From Caldisphaera sp046536515 (GTDB lineage Archaea; Thermoproteota; Thermoprotei_A; Sulfolobales; Acidilobaceae): 42,473 nt of DNA. This document shows, piece by piece, positions 18,157 through 25,528 of the stretch. The stretch covers positions 1 through 42,473 of the forward strand of contig NZ_JAWDMQ010000007.1 of NCBI RefSeq assembly GCF_046536515.1, written 5' to 3'. Position 1 is the first letter of the stretch, and each line of letters opens with the position of its first letter. The position numbers and the translations under genes were made by a program. The notes beneath the pieces were generated by a model. The model was given only the letters and a program-made list of their open reading frames with translations. It had not been told where the DNA came from and made no database searches.

Positions 18157-18543
18157 TTATGCTGTTGTCAAATCTCTTTGACCTAATGTAACAAGACCAA
18201 CTTTCGCTGTCAAATCGTTTAACCTTCTATAAAATTTAAGATCCAAAATGCCTTTATTTAAACTCCAATCTATAAAGTTTGATAGACCTTCAATGAATTC
18301 ATCTGATACTATTTTAGCTATTCTTACTATTTCATCATCATTAGCTATACTAATTGCCTTTTCCAAAACGATATCTGAAGGATGAGTTAATCCCGAAAGA
18401 TACTTGCTCACTGCAGCTGGAGTAACTCCTAATTCGTTTGCTAGTTCTCTTACACCTCTTTCATTAGCCAATATCTCTATTATTTTTTGCCTTGATTCTT
18501 TACCCAGGAGATGGACATATTTTATCATTAAATCTTGCACCAA
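18157..18543 (-). CDS. HTH DNA-binding protein (Xre-like helix-turn-helix)
   Basis: This is a 128-residue protein with a clear helix-turn-helix at about 28-62 (VRELANELGVTPAAVSKYLS), followed by an all-helical tail of about 65 residues that may dimerise or sense a ligand. The start could be TTG 18543, GTG 18540 or ATG 18528; I keep the longest. It is convergent with gap (14-bp gap). It is a likely small transcription factor whose targets are unknown; the window gives no ligand clue. Confidence 0.75.
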   Translation of the reverse strand: MVQDLMIKYVHLLGKESRQKIIEILANERGVRELANELGVTPAAVSKYLSGLTHPSDIVLEKAISIANDDEIVRIAKIVSDEFIEGLSNFIDWSLNKGILDLKFYRRLNDLTAKVGLVTLGQRDLTTA

Positions 18544-18638
18544 TTTAATTATGACTAAGTTAAATGTAATAAGAGGTTAAGATATTTTATTAGCTTTATT
18601 CCTTAAAAACCTCTATACCATGTTAAAAACAATTAAGT

Positions 18639-19154
18639 TTAACTTCTAGCTTTCTTGCCTGAAAGCTTGTTTGCTTTTCTTAATTCAAAGTCTATTTCAG
18701 CATCTGTTAGAGATGCTTTGTTTTTTATTTCATTTAAGACCTTATTCAATGATTCTTGGAAAGATTTTTGTATTTCTGCCTTTTCTAAAACTTCTTTTCC
18801 ATCACTTGTAACTCTAATTTTTCTATATCTTGGCTCTGCTTCAGCTAAACCTGTATATAACAAAGCAATTATATCGTTCTTTAAAGTTGGGCTATATGGG
18901 TCGTTTCCTAATTGATTAAATTGGTAGCCAAGATCTATTCCTTTATTTTTAAGTTCAGACACAACTATTTGTAGGGTCCTTTCGTGAACCATTCCAAGTT
19001 GTGATATCAGGTAAAGTAGAGACATAAGCTTCTGATTTTGGACTACCTTGTCTTTAGTTATTACTTGTGTTGCAACTATTTTTAACTCTTTTGCTGTAGA
19101 AGCCTTCTGATCTACTTGTTCTTCCTTAACCTTATTCTGCTTTTTACCTCCCAT
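18639..19154 (-). CDS. Winged-helix-like conserved archaeal protein
   Basis: This is a 171-residue protein starting MGGKKQNKVKEEQ, with a basic/charged disordered N-terminus of about 40 residues. A globular part follows (MSLLYLISQLGMVHERTLQI ... GNDPYSPTLKNDIIALLYTG ... RYRKIRVTSDGKEVLEKAE) whose pattern fits a winged helix in which KIRVTSDG is the wing. A helical tail ends it. The ATG at 19154 is chosen because GGTGAGG lies four bases upstream; the longer TTG-initiated frame from 19187 overlaps the divergent promoter region. Function is unknown. Confidence 0.65.
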   Translation of the reverse strand: MGGKKQNKVKEEQVDQKASTAKELKIVATQVITKDKVVQNQKLMSLLYLISQLGMVHERTLQIVVSELKNKGIDLGYQFNQLGNDPYSPTLKNDIIALLYTGLAEAEPRYRKIRVTSDGKEVLEKAEIQKSFQESLNKVLNEIKNKASLTDAEIDFELRKANKLSGKKARS

Positions 19155-19171
19155 GTTCCTCACCACACAAG

Positions 19172-19214
19172 TTAAAACCCTCTCCACATATTTAGTGAGT
19201 GGAGGGGCTTAAAA
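19172..19214. promoter_or_regulatory. Imperfect palindrome between divergent genes
   Basis: TTAAAACCCTCTCCAC (19172-19187) is nearly the reverse complement of GTGGAGGGGCTTAAAA (19199-19214), with an 11-base spacer. It fills the intergenic space between the winged-helix gene and the secreted Lon-like gene and overlaps the latter's GGAGGGG ribosome binding site. It may be a shared operator, possibly of one of the neighbouring DNA-binding proteins. Part of the symmetry may simply reflect the Shine-Dalgarno sequence. Confidence 0.4.
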
Positions 19215-21134
19215 TTGAAAAGGAAAAACTTGATGTCAGTTTTGCTAATACTTATACTTGTATCATTGTTCTTGCTATTCCCAATAATAAATGCCCAACA
19301 ATTAGAAGGGACTCAGCAAACACAATGGTCAAGATCTACATGGCTTTATTTGCCAGCTGTTGAAGGAAATAATAGTGGGGCTGTAATTAATACTACAGTA
19401 ACACTATCATATCCTGGGACTGGGCAAGTCACAGTTCAAAGTAATGGACAAGTTCAAAGTTCTACTCAATATAGTATGGAAATGGCATATATTGTAGCAA
19501 TGCTGTATGCAGGTTTAAACTATAATAATTATAACTTAAAAGTTTTCATTAACGCTTCAGGCTCTATATCAGGACCAAGTGGTAGCTTCGGTGTAATGCT
19601 TGCAACATATGGTTTAGCAACAGGTATAAATACTTCTATATTGCATGATTATGCAATAACTGGAGCAGTATCCCCCTCTGGGCTATCAGGTCCTATAGGA
19701 GGCTTGTCTCAAAAATGTTCTGCCGCATCTTCAAAAAATCTAACCCTAGCATTCCCAGTAGGTAACCTAGCTAGCAGTGGGGTATCGAATTGCAAAAAAT
19801 TCCTACCAGTTCCTGGAATTATTTTTGCTTCTAATGAAATTTACAAGACTTCACCATACAATATAGAAATAAACGTGTCAAAGGACGAAGAATTTGAACT
19901 AGCTATGAAAAATTCTTCCAATCAATTTATTAATCAAACTAATAAAATATTAAAAGAAGTTAATTCAACCATATCAACCTTAAGCAATCAAACTTTATTT
20001 ATTTTAAACTTAGAGCAAATAATAAACTACTCAAAGAATAACATAAACTTGGCAAAAGAAACCATAAATAAAGATCCATATGCATCTGCTAGCTATGCTT
20101 TTACGGCTTATTATTATGCATTAACAGCCAATTATACAATATGGCTCTATAATATCTCTTTAAGTCGGAGTAATTATTTATCTACCTTTGTCAATAATGT
20201 AACCCAATCTATTATAAATGATGCAAACAAACTTGAATCTAAATTAATTAACAATTCTAATCTAAATACATTATATTCGCAGGAACTTATGGCAACTGCA
20301 TTTAGTAGAATAGCAGATACAATATATAGTGCCCAATACACACAAAGCATTTCATCTAGCATATCTAATTCATCTTTAATAACAATAGCACAAAATATGG
20401 CATATTCTCAGGCAAGATTAGAAAGCGCATTATCATGGGCTCAAGCGGCAATACTATCAAACAAAACTCCTCCATTTATTTCTCAAGGTTTAATATCATC
20501 AACAGCAAGTGCTGCATCTACATATACAACAGCTGCAGTAAATTATGCAAATTCCCTAATAGATTATTATGTAGCTCAATATACATCCATTGGAGATATC
20601 GCAGATGCCCAAATACTTAGCGCTATGAAAAGCGATCTCAACTACCTATTATCAAGTGCAAATAACTTGCTTAGCAAAGGTTATTACACAGCTGCTATTG
20701 GAGTATATGAAGACGCTTTGCAAAACTCATTAAGCATAATATTTATAATAACGGGAACAAATTACCCATTTGTAACAAATCAATATGCTACTGAGTTACA
20801 AAGTGAGTTTAATTTAATCAGCTCTGAGTTGGCCTCTAGAGGGCTACAAAGTTCTATAGATAATTCATATATGAACTATGCCAAACAAATAATGAATAGT
20901 GATCCTGAAAGTGCTCTAAGTATAATGGAAACAGCAGTTGTTGATTCAATTATATGGTACATAGGTGAACTATCATTTAATAATGCTAACTCAGTTAATT
21001 ACATTACAATAGTATCTTCAAATAATGCAATAAACTATGGAATGTACATAATTTACTTAGCTGTAGGCATATCTTTAGGAGCATTTATAGCTATACTATA
21101 TGTATCGAGGACTTATAAAAAATTATATTCCTAA
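19215..21134 (+). CDS. Secreted/membrane-anchored Lon-like (S16) serine protease
   Basis: This is a 639-residue protein with an N-terminal signal peptide (about 7-27), a Lon-type proteolytic domain (about 40-220), a long Ser/Asn-rich helical region with many N-glycosylation sequons, and a C-terminal anchor (about 610-630). The catalytic dyad is visible: Ser122 in ISGPSGSFG (Lon GPSAG) and Lys167 in GPIGGLSQKCSAA, 45 residues apart as in Lon. There is no AAA+ ATPase domain, so it must act without ATP, on the outer side of the membrane. It belongs to the archaeal 'predicted serine protease' type of COG1750. The start is TTG 19215 after GGAGGGG. Substrates are unknown. Confidence 0.82.
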   Translation: MKRKNLMSVLLILILVSLFLLFPIINAQQLEGTQQTQWSRSTWLYLPAVEGNNSGAVINTTVTLSYPGTGQVTVQSNGQVQSSTQYSMEMAYIVAMLYAGLNYNNYNLKVFINASGSISGPSGSFGVMLATYGLATGINTSILHDYAITGAVSPSGLSGPIGGLSQKCSAASSKNLTLAFPVGNLASSGVSNCKKFLPVPGIIFASNEIYKTSPYNIEINVSKDEEFELAMKNSSNQFINQTNKILKEVNSTISTLSNQTLFILNLEQIINYSKNNINLAKETINKDPYASASYAFTAYYYALTANYTIWLYNISLSRSNYLSTFVNNVTQSIINDANKLESKLINNSNLNTLYSQELMATAFSRIADTIYSAQYTQSISSSISNSSLITIAQNMAYSQARLESALSWAQAAILSNKTPPFISQGLISSTASAASTYTTAAVNYANSLIDYYVAQYTSIGDIADAQILSAMKSDLNYLLSSANNLLSKGYYTAAIGVYEDALQNSLSIIFIITGTNYPFVTNQYATELQSEFNLISSELASRGLQSSIDNSYMNYAKQIMNSDPESALSIMETAVVDSIIWYIGELSFNNANSVNYITIVSSNNAINYGMYIIYLAVGISLGAFIAILYVSRTYKKLYS

Positions 21135-21203
21135 TATTTTTATATAAATAAAATCTATTTCTTTAAATGAAATTAATGAAGATTTTATATGTATTGGCTA
21201 ATG

Positions 21204-21215
21204 TTTTTATATTTT
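21204..21215 (+). promoter_or_regulatory. TATA box of the cupin gene
   Basis: TTTTTATATTTT is centred at about 21210, which predicts a start near 21236, at or next to the first GTG of the cupin gene. Confidence 0.5.
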
Positions 21216-21234
21216 CAAGCACATTAAATTATAG

Positions 21235-21621
21235 GTGAATATATTGCTGGAATTAAAACCAGTCGTTAAAAAATTTTATGAAGTAAATGAAGAAGAATTA
21301 CCAAAAGAACAAGCACAAAAATCTTTTATAAGATGGCTACTAGCAGATGACAACTATAACTTTTTCATGAGACTGTTTAGAATAGAATCTGGAGGTCATA
21401 TAAATTCGCATTTTCATCCTTGGGAACATGAAATTTTTATTTTAGAAGGTAAAGGTAAGATTAGAATAGGCTCAAAGGTTTATGATGTAAACGAAGGCTA
21501 TTTTATTTATATTCCGCCTAATGCAGAACATGAATATTGGGCAGAATCAGATTTAAAATTCATATGTATAATCCCATCTAAACCTACAGCTGAAGAGTTA
21601 GATGAACCTTTACCATACTAG
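21235..21621 (+). CDS. Single-domain cupin protein
   Basis: This is a 128-residue protein with one cupin barrel: motif 1 GGHINSHFHPWEHEIFILEG and motif 2 EGYFIYIPPNAEHEYWA. They supply the three His and one Glu of a usual metal site (His in HFH, Glu in EHE, His in AEH). Function within the cupin superfamily (dioxygenase, isomerase, storage) cannot be told. Either GTG 21235 starts it as a leaderless transcript, or TTG 21244 does, which has AGGTGA five bases ahead. The TAG stop abuts the TGAT of the transposon-like element at 21622. Confidence 0.8.
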   Translation: MNILLELKPVVKKFYEVNEEELPKEQAQKSFIRWLLADDNYNFFMRLFRIESGGHINSHFHPWEHEIFILEGKGKIRIGSKVYDVNEGYFIYIPPNAEHEYWAESDLKFICIIPSKPTAEELDEPLPY

Positions 21622-21926
21622 TGATAAAGCGAACGACAAACCTCGCCCTTCAGGGCGGGATAAAGTTTTTTAAGTTTAAAAACTTATTAAAAATTGAGAC
21701 AGCTGCTAACGGGGTATGCGTCACTGAAACATGAGGTACGCCTCTACCCCAACTAACAAGTGTAATAAAATATAACTCCAGGCCGATCAACTCTTAAAAC
21801 ATGAGGAGCGGGAACCGATTTCTCCCGCAATATCGGCTTGGGGGATAACAGAGTAGCACCCGTAAAAGGGGTGTAACCCTTGAGACCTCAGGAAACCCTC
21901 GCCCTTCAGGGCGGGGAGGAGGTCAG
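21622..21926 (+). mobile_element. TnpB-less IS605-type element (MITE-like), copy 2
   Basis: About 305 bp, from TGATAAAGCGAACGACAAAC to GGCGGGGAGGAGGTCAG. It matches copy 1 (12499-12800) almost base for base, the left-end hairpin being the main difference. CGCCCTTCAGGGCG hairpins lie near both ends. It sits exactly between the cupin stop codon and the udg start codon (ATG 21931), so it supplies the whole 5' region of udg, including GGAGGAGGT as ribosome binding site. An AAAATATAAC inside it (about 21766-21775) could serve as a promoter. Confidence 0.85.
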
Positions 21927-21930
21927 AATA

Positions 21931-22548
21931 ATGGAGGATAATATAACTATCAAATTCAATAAACTATATGACACAATAAGAAATTGTACAAAATGTAAAT
22001 TATATCTAAGTAGAAAAAATGCAGTTATTGGTTATGGTAATATAAAGGCAAAAATAATGTTTATTGGAGAAGCTCCAGGAAGAAATGAAGATATACAAGG
22101 AAAACCATTCGTCGGATCTGCAGGTAAGCTTCTCGATTATCTTCTAAATAAAATTAATTTAAAAAGAGAAGATGTGTATATAACTAATGTAGTGAAATGT
22201 AGACCCCCTAATAATAGAACTCCTTTAAAGGAAGAAATAGATGCATGTATACCATATTTAAAGGAAGAAATAGAAATGATTAGGCCCGAAATTATCGTAA
22301 CCTTAGGTAGGACTTCAGGGGCAGCATTATCGGAAATTTTTGGTCAAAGATGGGAAGGGATTGAAAAAGAAAGAGGAACAATAAAGGAATTCGAATATAA
22401 TAATATGAAAGTTAAAATGATATCTACATATCATCCAGCAGCTGCGCTTTATAGACCTGAGATAAAAAGTAAGCTAGAAGAAGATTTTGAAAAGATTAGT
22501 AAAATTTCATTGCAAAGAAAAAGCAAAAATCTTTTAGACTTTATATAA
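21931..22548 (+). CDS. udg: Uracil-DNA glycosylase, family 4 ([4Fe-4S])
   Basis: This is a 205-residue enzyme that removes uracil from DNA as the first step of base-excision repair of deaminated cytosine, important at high temperature. Cluster cysteines Cys19, Cys22, Cys90 and Cys106 are present. Motif GEAPGRNEDIQGKPFVGSAG holds the water-activating/uracil-pocket residues, and TYHPAAAL is the HPxxxL-type motif. ATG 21931 is the natural start; frames opening further upstream (e.g. 21880) would translate transposon sequence. A strong GGAGGAGGT four bases upstream is contributed by the element's right end. Promoter use must come from the element or from cupin read-through. Confidence 0.93.
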   Translation: MEDNITIKFNKLYDTIRNCTKCKLYLSRKNAVIGYGNIKAKIMFIGEAPGRNEDIQGKPFVGSAGKLLDYLLNKINLKREDVYITNVVKCRPPNNRTPLKEEIDACIPYLKEEIEMIRPEIIVTLGRTSGAALSEIFGQRWEGIEKERGTIKEFEYNNMKVKMISTYHPAAALYRPEIKSKLEEDFEKISKISLQRKSKNLLDFI

Positions 22549-22809
22549 ATTTTCTAATAAATTTCAATCTGTTTTAATTTTTGCATTAAATCTAATTATA
22601 TAAATCTAAATTTAAAATTCAAAAATACATATAATAATTATCTTTATTTTTAATATGAGCAAATTTATATTTAGTTTTTTAATTTGAATTATAATAATGT
22701 TAATAGATGCATAATATGTTAAAGGAAATAGGTATACTACCCTCTTTTACGGATAGGGCTTTATGGTTTCAGTTTATTCACGGAAAAGATTCGTTCTTCC
22801 TTCAAGTTG

Positions 22810-22817
22810 TTTAAATA
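22810..22817 (+). promoter_or_regulatory. TATA box for the UlaG-like transcript
   Basis: TTTAAATA aligns with TTTATATT in copy 1. A start about 26 bases on falls at about 22840, matching the first bases of the predicted leader stem at 22836. Confidence 0.5.
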
Positions 22818-22835
22818 CCCTAATCAATATCTCTT

Positions 22836-22961
22836 GTTAAGGCATAGCTATGTTTATAGCTGTATTTATTTTGCTTTAAGGAATATCCCAAAGCGTTTTA
22901 TGTTTGAAATGTATTTATGCTTAACTTCCATCCTTACAATTGAGGTCTCTGGTGCAAAAAG
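22836..22961 (+). ncRNA. Candidate structured 5' leader (three-way junction)
   Basis: Outer stem GTTAAGGCATA (22836-22846) pairs with TATGCTTAAC (22916-22925) with one bulged base. Hairpin AGCTAT-GTTT-ATAGCT (22846-22861) is perfect. Hairpin GCTTT (22873-22877) pairs with AAAGC (22890-22894). The same layout exists before the GH57 gene. It is a plausible cis-regulatory RNA; it does not look like SRP, RNase P, C/D or H/ACA RNA. Not proven. Confidence 0.42.
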
Positions 22962-23612
22962 ATGAAAATAAAATGGTGTGGAAATTCATATTTTATAATA
23001 GAAAAAGATGATATCAAAATTGCTATAGATCCTCACGACGGTTATAGCCTTAATTTAAAACCATGTTATGTCAATGCGGATTATATAATAATAACACATA
23101 ATCATTATGACCATAATGCAGTAGAAGTATCATATGGCGATAAAACTAAAGAAATAATAAAAAATTTTATAGGTAAAAAGAAAATAGATAGCATTAATTT
23201 AGAATTCTATGAAATGGCCCATGACAAAAATGAAGGTAAAGTTTTTGGTATGGTTAAAACATTTAAATTAATAATTGATGATATAAAAATAGTCAATCTA
23301 TCTGATATAGGAGTGAGATTTAATAAACTGATAAAAGATATATTTTATCCTGTTGATATACTAATGATACCTGTTGGAGGGGTTACAACAATAAATTATT
23401 TGGAAGCAATAGAATATATAGAGAATTTAAAGCCAAAGATAGTTTTTCCTATGCACTATTGGATTAAGGGATCTACTCTGCCTTATGATTCTATAGAGAA
23501 ATTTATAAATAGCATTAATTATAAAAAAATCCTAATAAATTCAAATGAAGTTAACATTAATTTAAACGCTTTGCATGATGATGTAGAAATACTTATTTTA
23601 AAATATGAATAA
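22962..23612 (+). CDS. UlaG-like metallo-beta-lactamase-fold hydrolase
   Basis: This is a 216-residue protein starting MKIKWCGNSYFIIE, the usual opening of the UlaG-like branch. It has the metal motif THNHYDH at about 46-52, a downstream Asp (NLSDIG) and His in FPMHYW completing the site. This group includes lactonases and nucleases plus many uncharacterised hydrolases. The ATG at 22962 has GGTG seven bases ahead. A GTG at 22952 in another frame carries the better-spaced GAGGT and corresponds to the GH57 start in the duplicated leader. Convergent with Pno1 (one-base gap). Confidence 0.8.
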   Translation: MKIKWCGNSYFIIEKDDIKIAIDPHDGYSLNLKPCYVNADYIIITHNHYDHNAVEVSYGDKTKEIIKNFIGKKKIDSINLEFYEMAHDKNEGKVFGMVKTFKLIIDDIKIVNLSDIGVRFNKLIKDIFYPVDILMIPVGGVTTINYLEAIEYIENLKPKIVFPMHYWIKGSTLPYDSIEKFINSINYKKILINSNEVNINLNALHDDVEILILKYE

Positions 23613-23613
23613 A

Positions 23614-24216
23614 TCATTTCAAATCTCTCTTTTGCCAAATACTAGTTAGGTCTCTTTTCCTAACTTCTCTCATCATTGATTCGAGCCTTTTATATACAGT
23701 ACTGTGCATTTTGCCTTCGATTAATAGATCTATTCCATGTTGTGCTATAATTGCTCTATCATAATCACCAATTATACCTACCATGTTGTTTCCTACATGG
23801 ATTATTGTCCCAGTTATTTCTTCAATTGTTTTTTTGGCCCTACCATCTTCGCCAATTATTCTACCCATAACTCTCTTGATATGATTTGCTGAATCACCTA
23901 CTTTTGATTTTATATCAGTAACTAATAGAACGCTATCTTCATCAAGAAGATCTAATATATCTTCTTTGGAGAAGCCTATGCCTATTGCTTGTATAATATC
24001 TTTTGCTTTTATCATATCTGCAGGTGAAGTTTCATTACTTATTGGTTCTATTATTATTAGTGAATTGTTTTTATCTATATCAAGTTTAACTTTTAGCCTA
24101 GTTTCTATATCGTTTTTAATTTTATTAAATTCATTTAGAAATTGTTCTTTATTATCGAATGGATACTGAGCATATATTTTAACCCATTTTTCTACTCTTC
24201 CTTCTCTGTTAGACAA
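23614..24216 (-). CDS. KH-domain ribosome-assembly protein (Pno1/Dim2 homologue)
   Basis: This is a 200-residue protein with two KH-like domains. The second holds the RNA-binding loop RIIGEDGRAKKTIEEITGTI, and IIGDYDRAIIAQHGIDLLIE follows. Archaeal Pno1/Dim2 binds the 3' end of small-subunit rRNA during late maturation. The gene lies directly behind RIO1 and overlaps it by 25 bases (TTG start 24216), in the well-known archaeal aIF1A-RIO1-KH cluster. The overlap suggests translational coupling. Confidence 0.9.
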   Translation of the reverse strand: MSNREGRVEKWVKIYAQYPFDNKEQFLNEFNKIKNDIETRLKVKLDIDKNNSLIIIEPISNETSPADMIKAKDIIQAIGIGFSKEDILDLLDEDSVLLVTDIKSKVGDSANHIKRVMGRIIGEDGRAKKTIEEITGTIIHVGNNMVGIIGDYDRAIIAQHGIDLLIEGKMHSTVYKRLESMMREVRKRDLTSIWQKRDLK

Positions 24217-24974
24217 GACATTATCCCTCTTTCTAGTTCCTCATATTCCTCCACTTCTATTAGCTTAGAGAAGAAAGAATAAACATTTTTCAAATCTCTT
24301 TTAAGGAATGAAATTGCATTTGGATGGTTTAAATCAACAGATTGAGATACATCTATAATGTAAACTTTTGATTTCCAATACATAATGTTATATTCGCTTA
24401 GATCAGCGTGAACTAAGTTTGCATTGCATATCATCTTTTGTAGATTTTCTTTTACTTCATTATATATTTTTAATAAAGTTTCGCTGTCCAATTCTTTATA
24501 TATTTCATTAAGTAAGGGCGCTCTGTATCCGCTTTCTCCTATGAATTCCATAACTAACACATTTCCAGATAATCCTTTAGGTTCTGGCACATTAATTTCA
24601 TATTTTTTCATTCTTTTTAAGTTATTAAATTCCTTCTTTGCCCACAAATAAATTAACGATCTAAATTTGTTTGGAATAGATTCAAACCTTGGATCTCCGT
24701 AAATGTATTCTTTAATGCTTTTCCTAAATTCAGCTGCAGAAGTCAAAAATATTTTTATCGCTAGATCTTCATTATTAAATCCTTTCCCCCAAAATAACTT
24801 CGATTCCTTACCTGAGCTGAAGGATCCCTTAATTTCTTTGATTATTCTCTTGTTAGTTAATTTATAAAGGTGATAATTAGTAAAAGAATCAATCACTTCA
24901 TCAACAGTTTTTATTATATCTTCATCCTTTACTTTCTTCTCTACTTTACTTTTTTTATCTATATTTTTATTCAA
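24192..24974 (-). CDS. rio1: RIO1-family serine protein kinase/ATPase
   Basis: This is a 260-residue atypical kinase. It has a nucleotide loop GSFSSGKESKLFWG, the catalytic loop HADLSEYN (Asp) and the metal-binding IDVSQSVDLNHPNA. RIO1 drives late maturation of the small ribosomal subunit and acts with the Pno1 protein encoded just downstream. A Lys-rich N-terminal tail of about 25 residues precedes the fold. The TTG start at 24974 overlaps the aIF1A stop (TTGA). Confidence 0.93.
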   Translation of the reverse strand: MNKNIDKKSKVEKKVKDEDIIKTVDEVIDSFTNYHLYKLTNKRIIKEIKGSFSSGKESKLFWGKGFNNEDLAIKIFLTSAAEFRKSIKEYIYGDPRFESIPNKFRSLIYLWAKKEFNNLKRMKKYEINVPEPKGLSGNVLVMEFIGESGYRAPLLNEIYKELDSETLLKIYNEVKENLQKMICNANLVHADLSEYNIMYWKSKVYIIDVSQSVDLNHPNAISFLKRDLKNVYSFFSKLIEVEEYEELERGIMSCLTEKEE

Positions 24975-25315
24975 CCACCTTCCTCTCCTAATAGATCTTT
25001 TGGCAAAAGACCTTTTTGCATCAATTCTTTTACTTCACTTTGTTGATACTTATGAACTACTTCTCCTTTCATATCAGAAGTTCCCCAAGGTAAAAAGAGT
25101 ATTGTATCTCTTTCGTGGAGCCAAACTCTTCTTCTCATTTTTCCAGGTATCCAAGCTTTATATTTATTGCCATCTGAGCAAATAACCTCCAAGAATCCTG
25201 CACCAATAACCTTTTGTACAACACATATCATTGTACCTTCTTCATCGCTAGGTAACGGCATTTCGCCTTTAGATCCATTGTCACGGTTTTTCTGTTTTAC
25301 CAAACTAAATCTCAT
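24971..25315 (-). CDS. eif1A: Translation initiation factor aIF1A
   Basis: This is a 114-residue OB-fold protein with the family core GEMPLPSDEEGTMICVVQKV, GKMRRRVWLHERDTILFLPW and a C-terminal helix. aIF1A binds the A site of the small subunit during initiation. The ATG at 25315 directly abuts AGGAGG, leaving no spacer, so an internal start such as the TTG four codons on may be used; length alone does not decide. It is the first gene of the aIF1A-RIO1-Pno1 operon, with a TATA-like CTATACTAAAA 25-40 bases upstream. Confidence 0.9.
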   Translation of the reverse strand: MRFSLVKQKNRDNGSKGEMPLPSDEEGTMICVVQKVIGAGFLEVICSDGNKYKAWIPGKMRRRVWLHERDTILFLPWGTSDMKGEVVHKYQQSEVKELMQKGLLPKDLLGEEGG

Positions 25316-25528
25316 CCTCCTAATTTATTTTAGTATAGAATAGGTTATTTTAATTTTTCTAGTTGATTATTAAAACAAATAGTGTTTTAAAGTTTATTAT
25401 GAATAAGTTTCTCTTTATTCTAAGGAGGTTTTTTATTTTGTAAAATAATTTTAATTAATATAATAAATAAAATGCAATATATAAATTGCATGTTGATCTT
25501 AAAATTAACTTGTTACAATATTAATTCA

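Larger units (their letters stand above)
22732..22968 (+). repeat. Conserved upstream segment, copy 2 (before the UlaG-like gene)
   Basis: GTATACTACCC to GCAAAAAGATGAAAA aligns end to end with the minus-strand segment 15542-15770 in the same order and sense relative to the downstream gene. Shared blocks cover about 100 bp upstream of the TATA box, the TATA box, the leader and the first codons. The rest of the 22549-22961 gap (22549-22731) is plain AT-rich DNA in which I see nothing. Confidence 0.85.

Noticed and set aside
21880..21930. Upstream start for udg giving an extra 17 residues
   Set aside because: These codons are transposon right-end sequence; the family starts at the ATG at 21931, which has the better-placed ribosome binding site.
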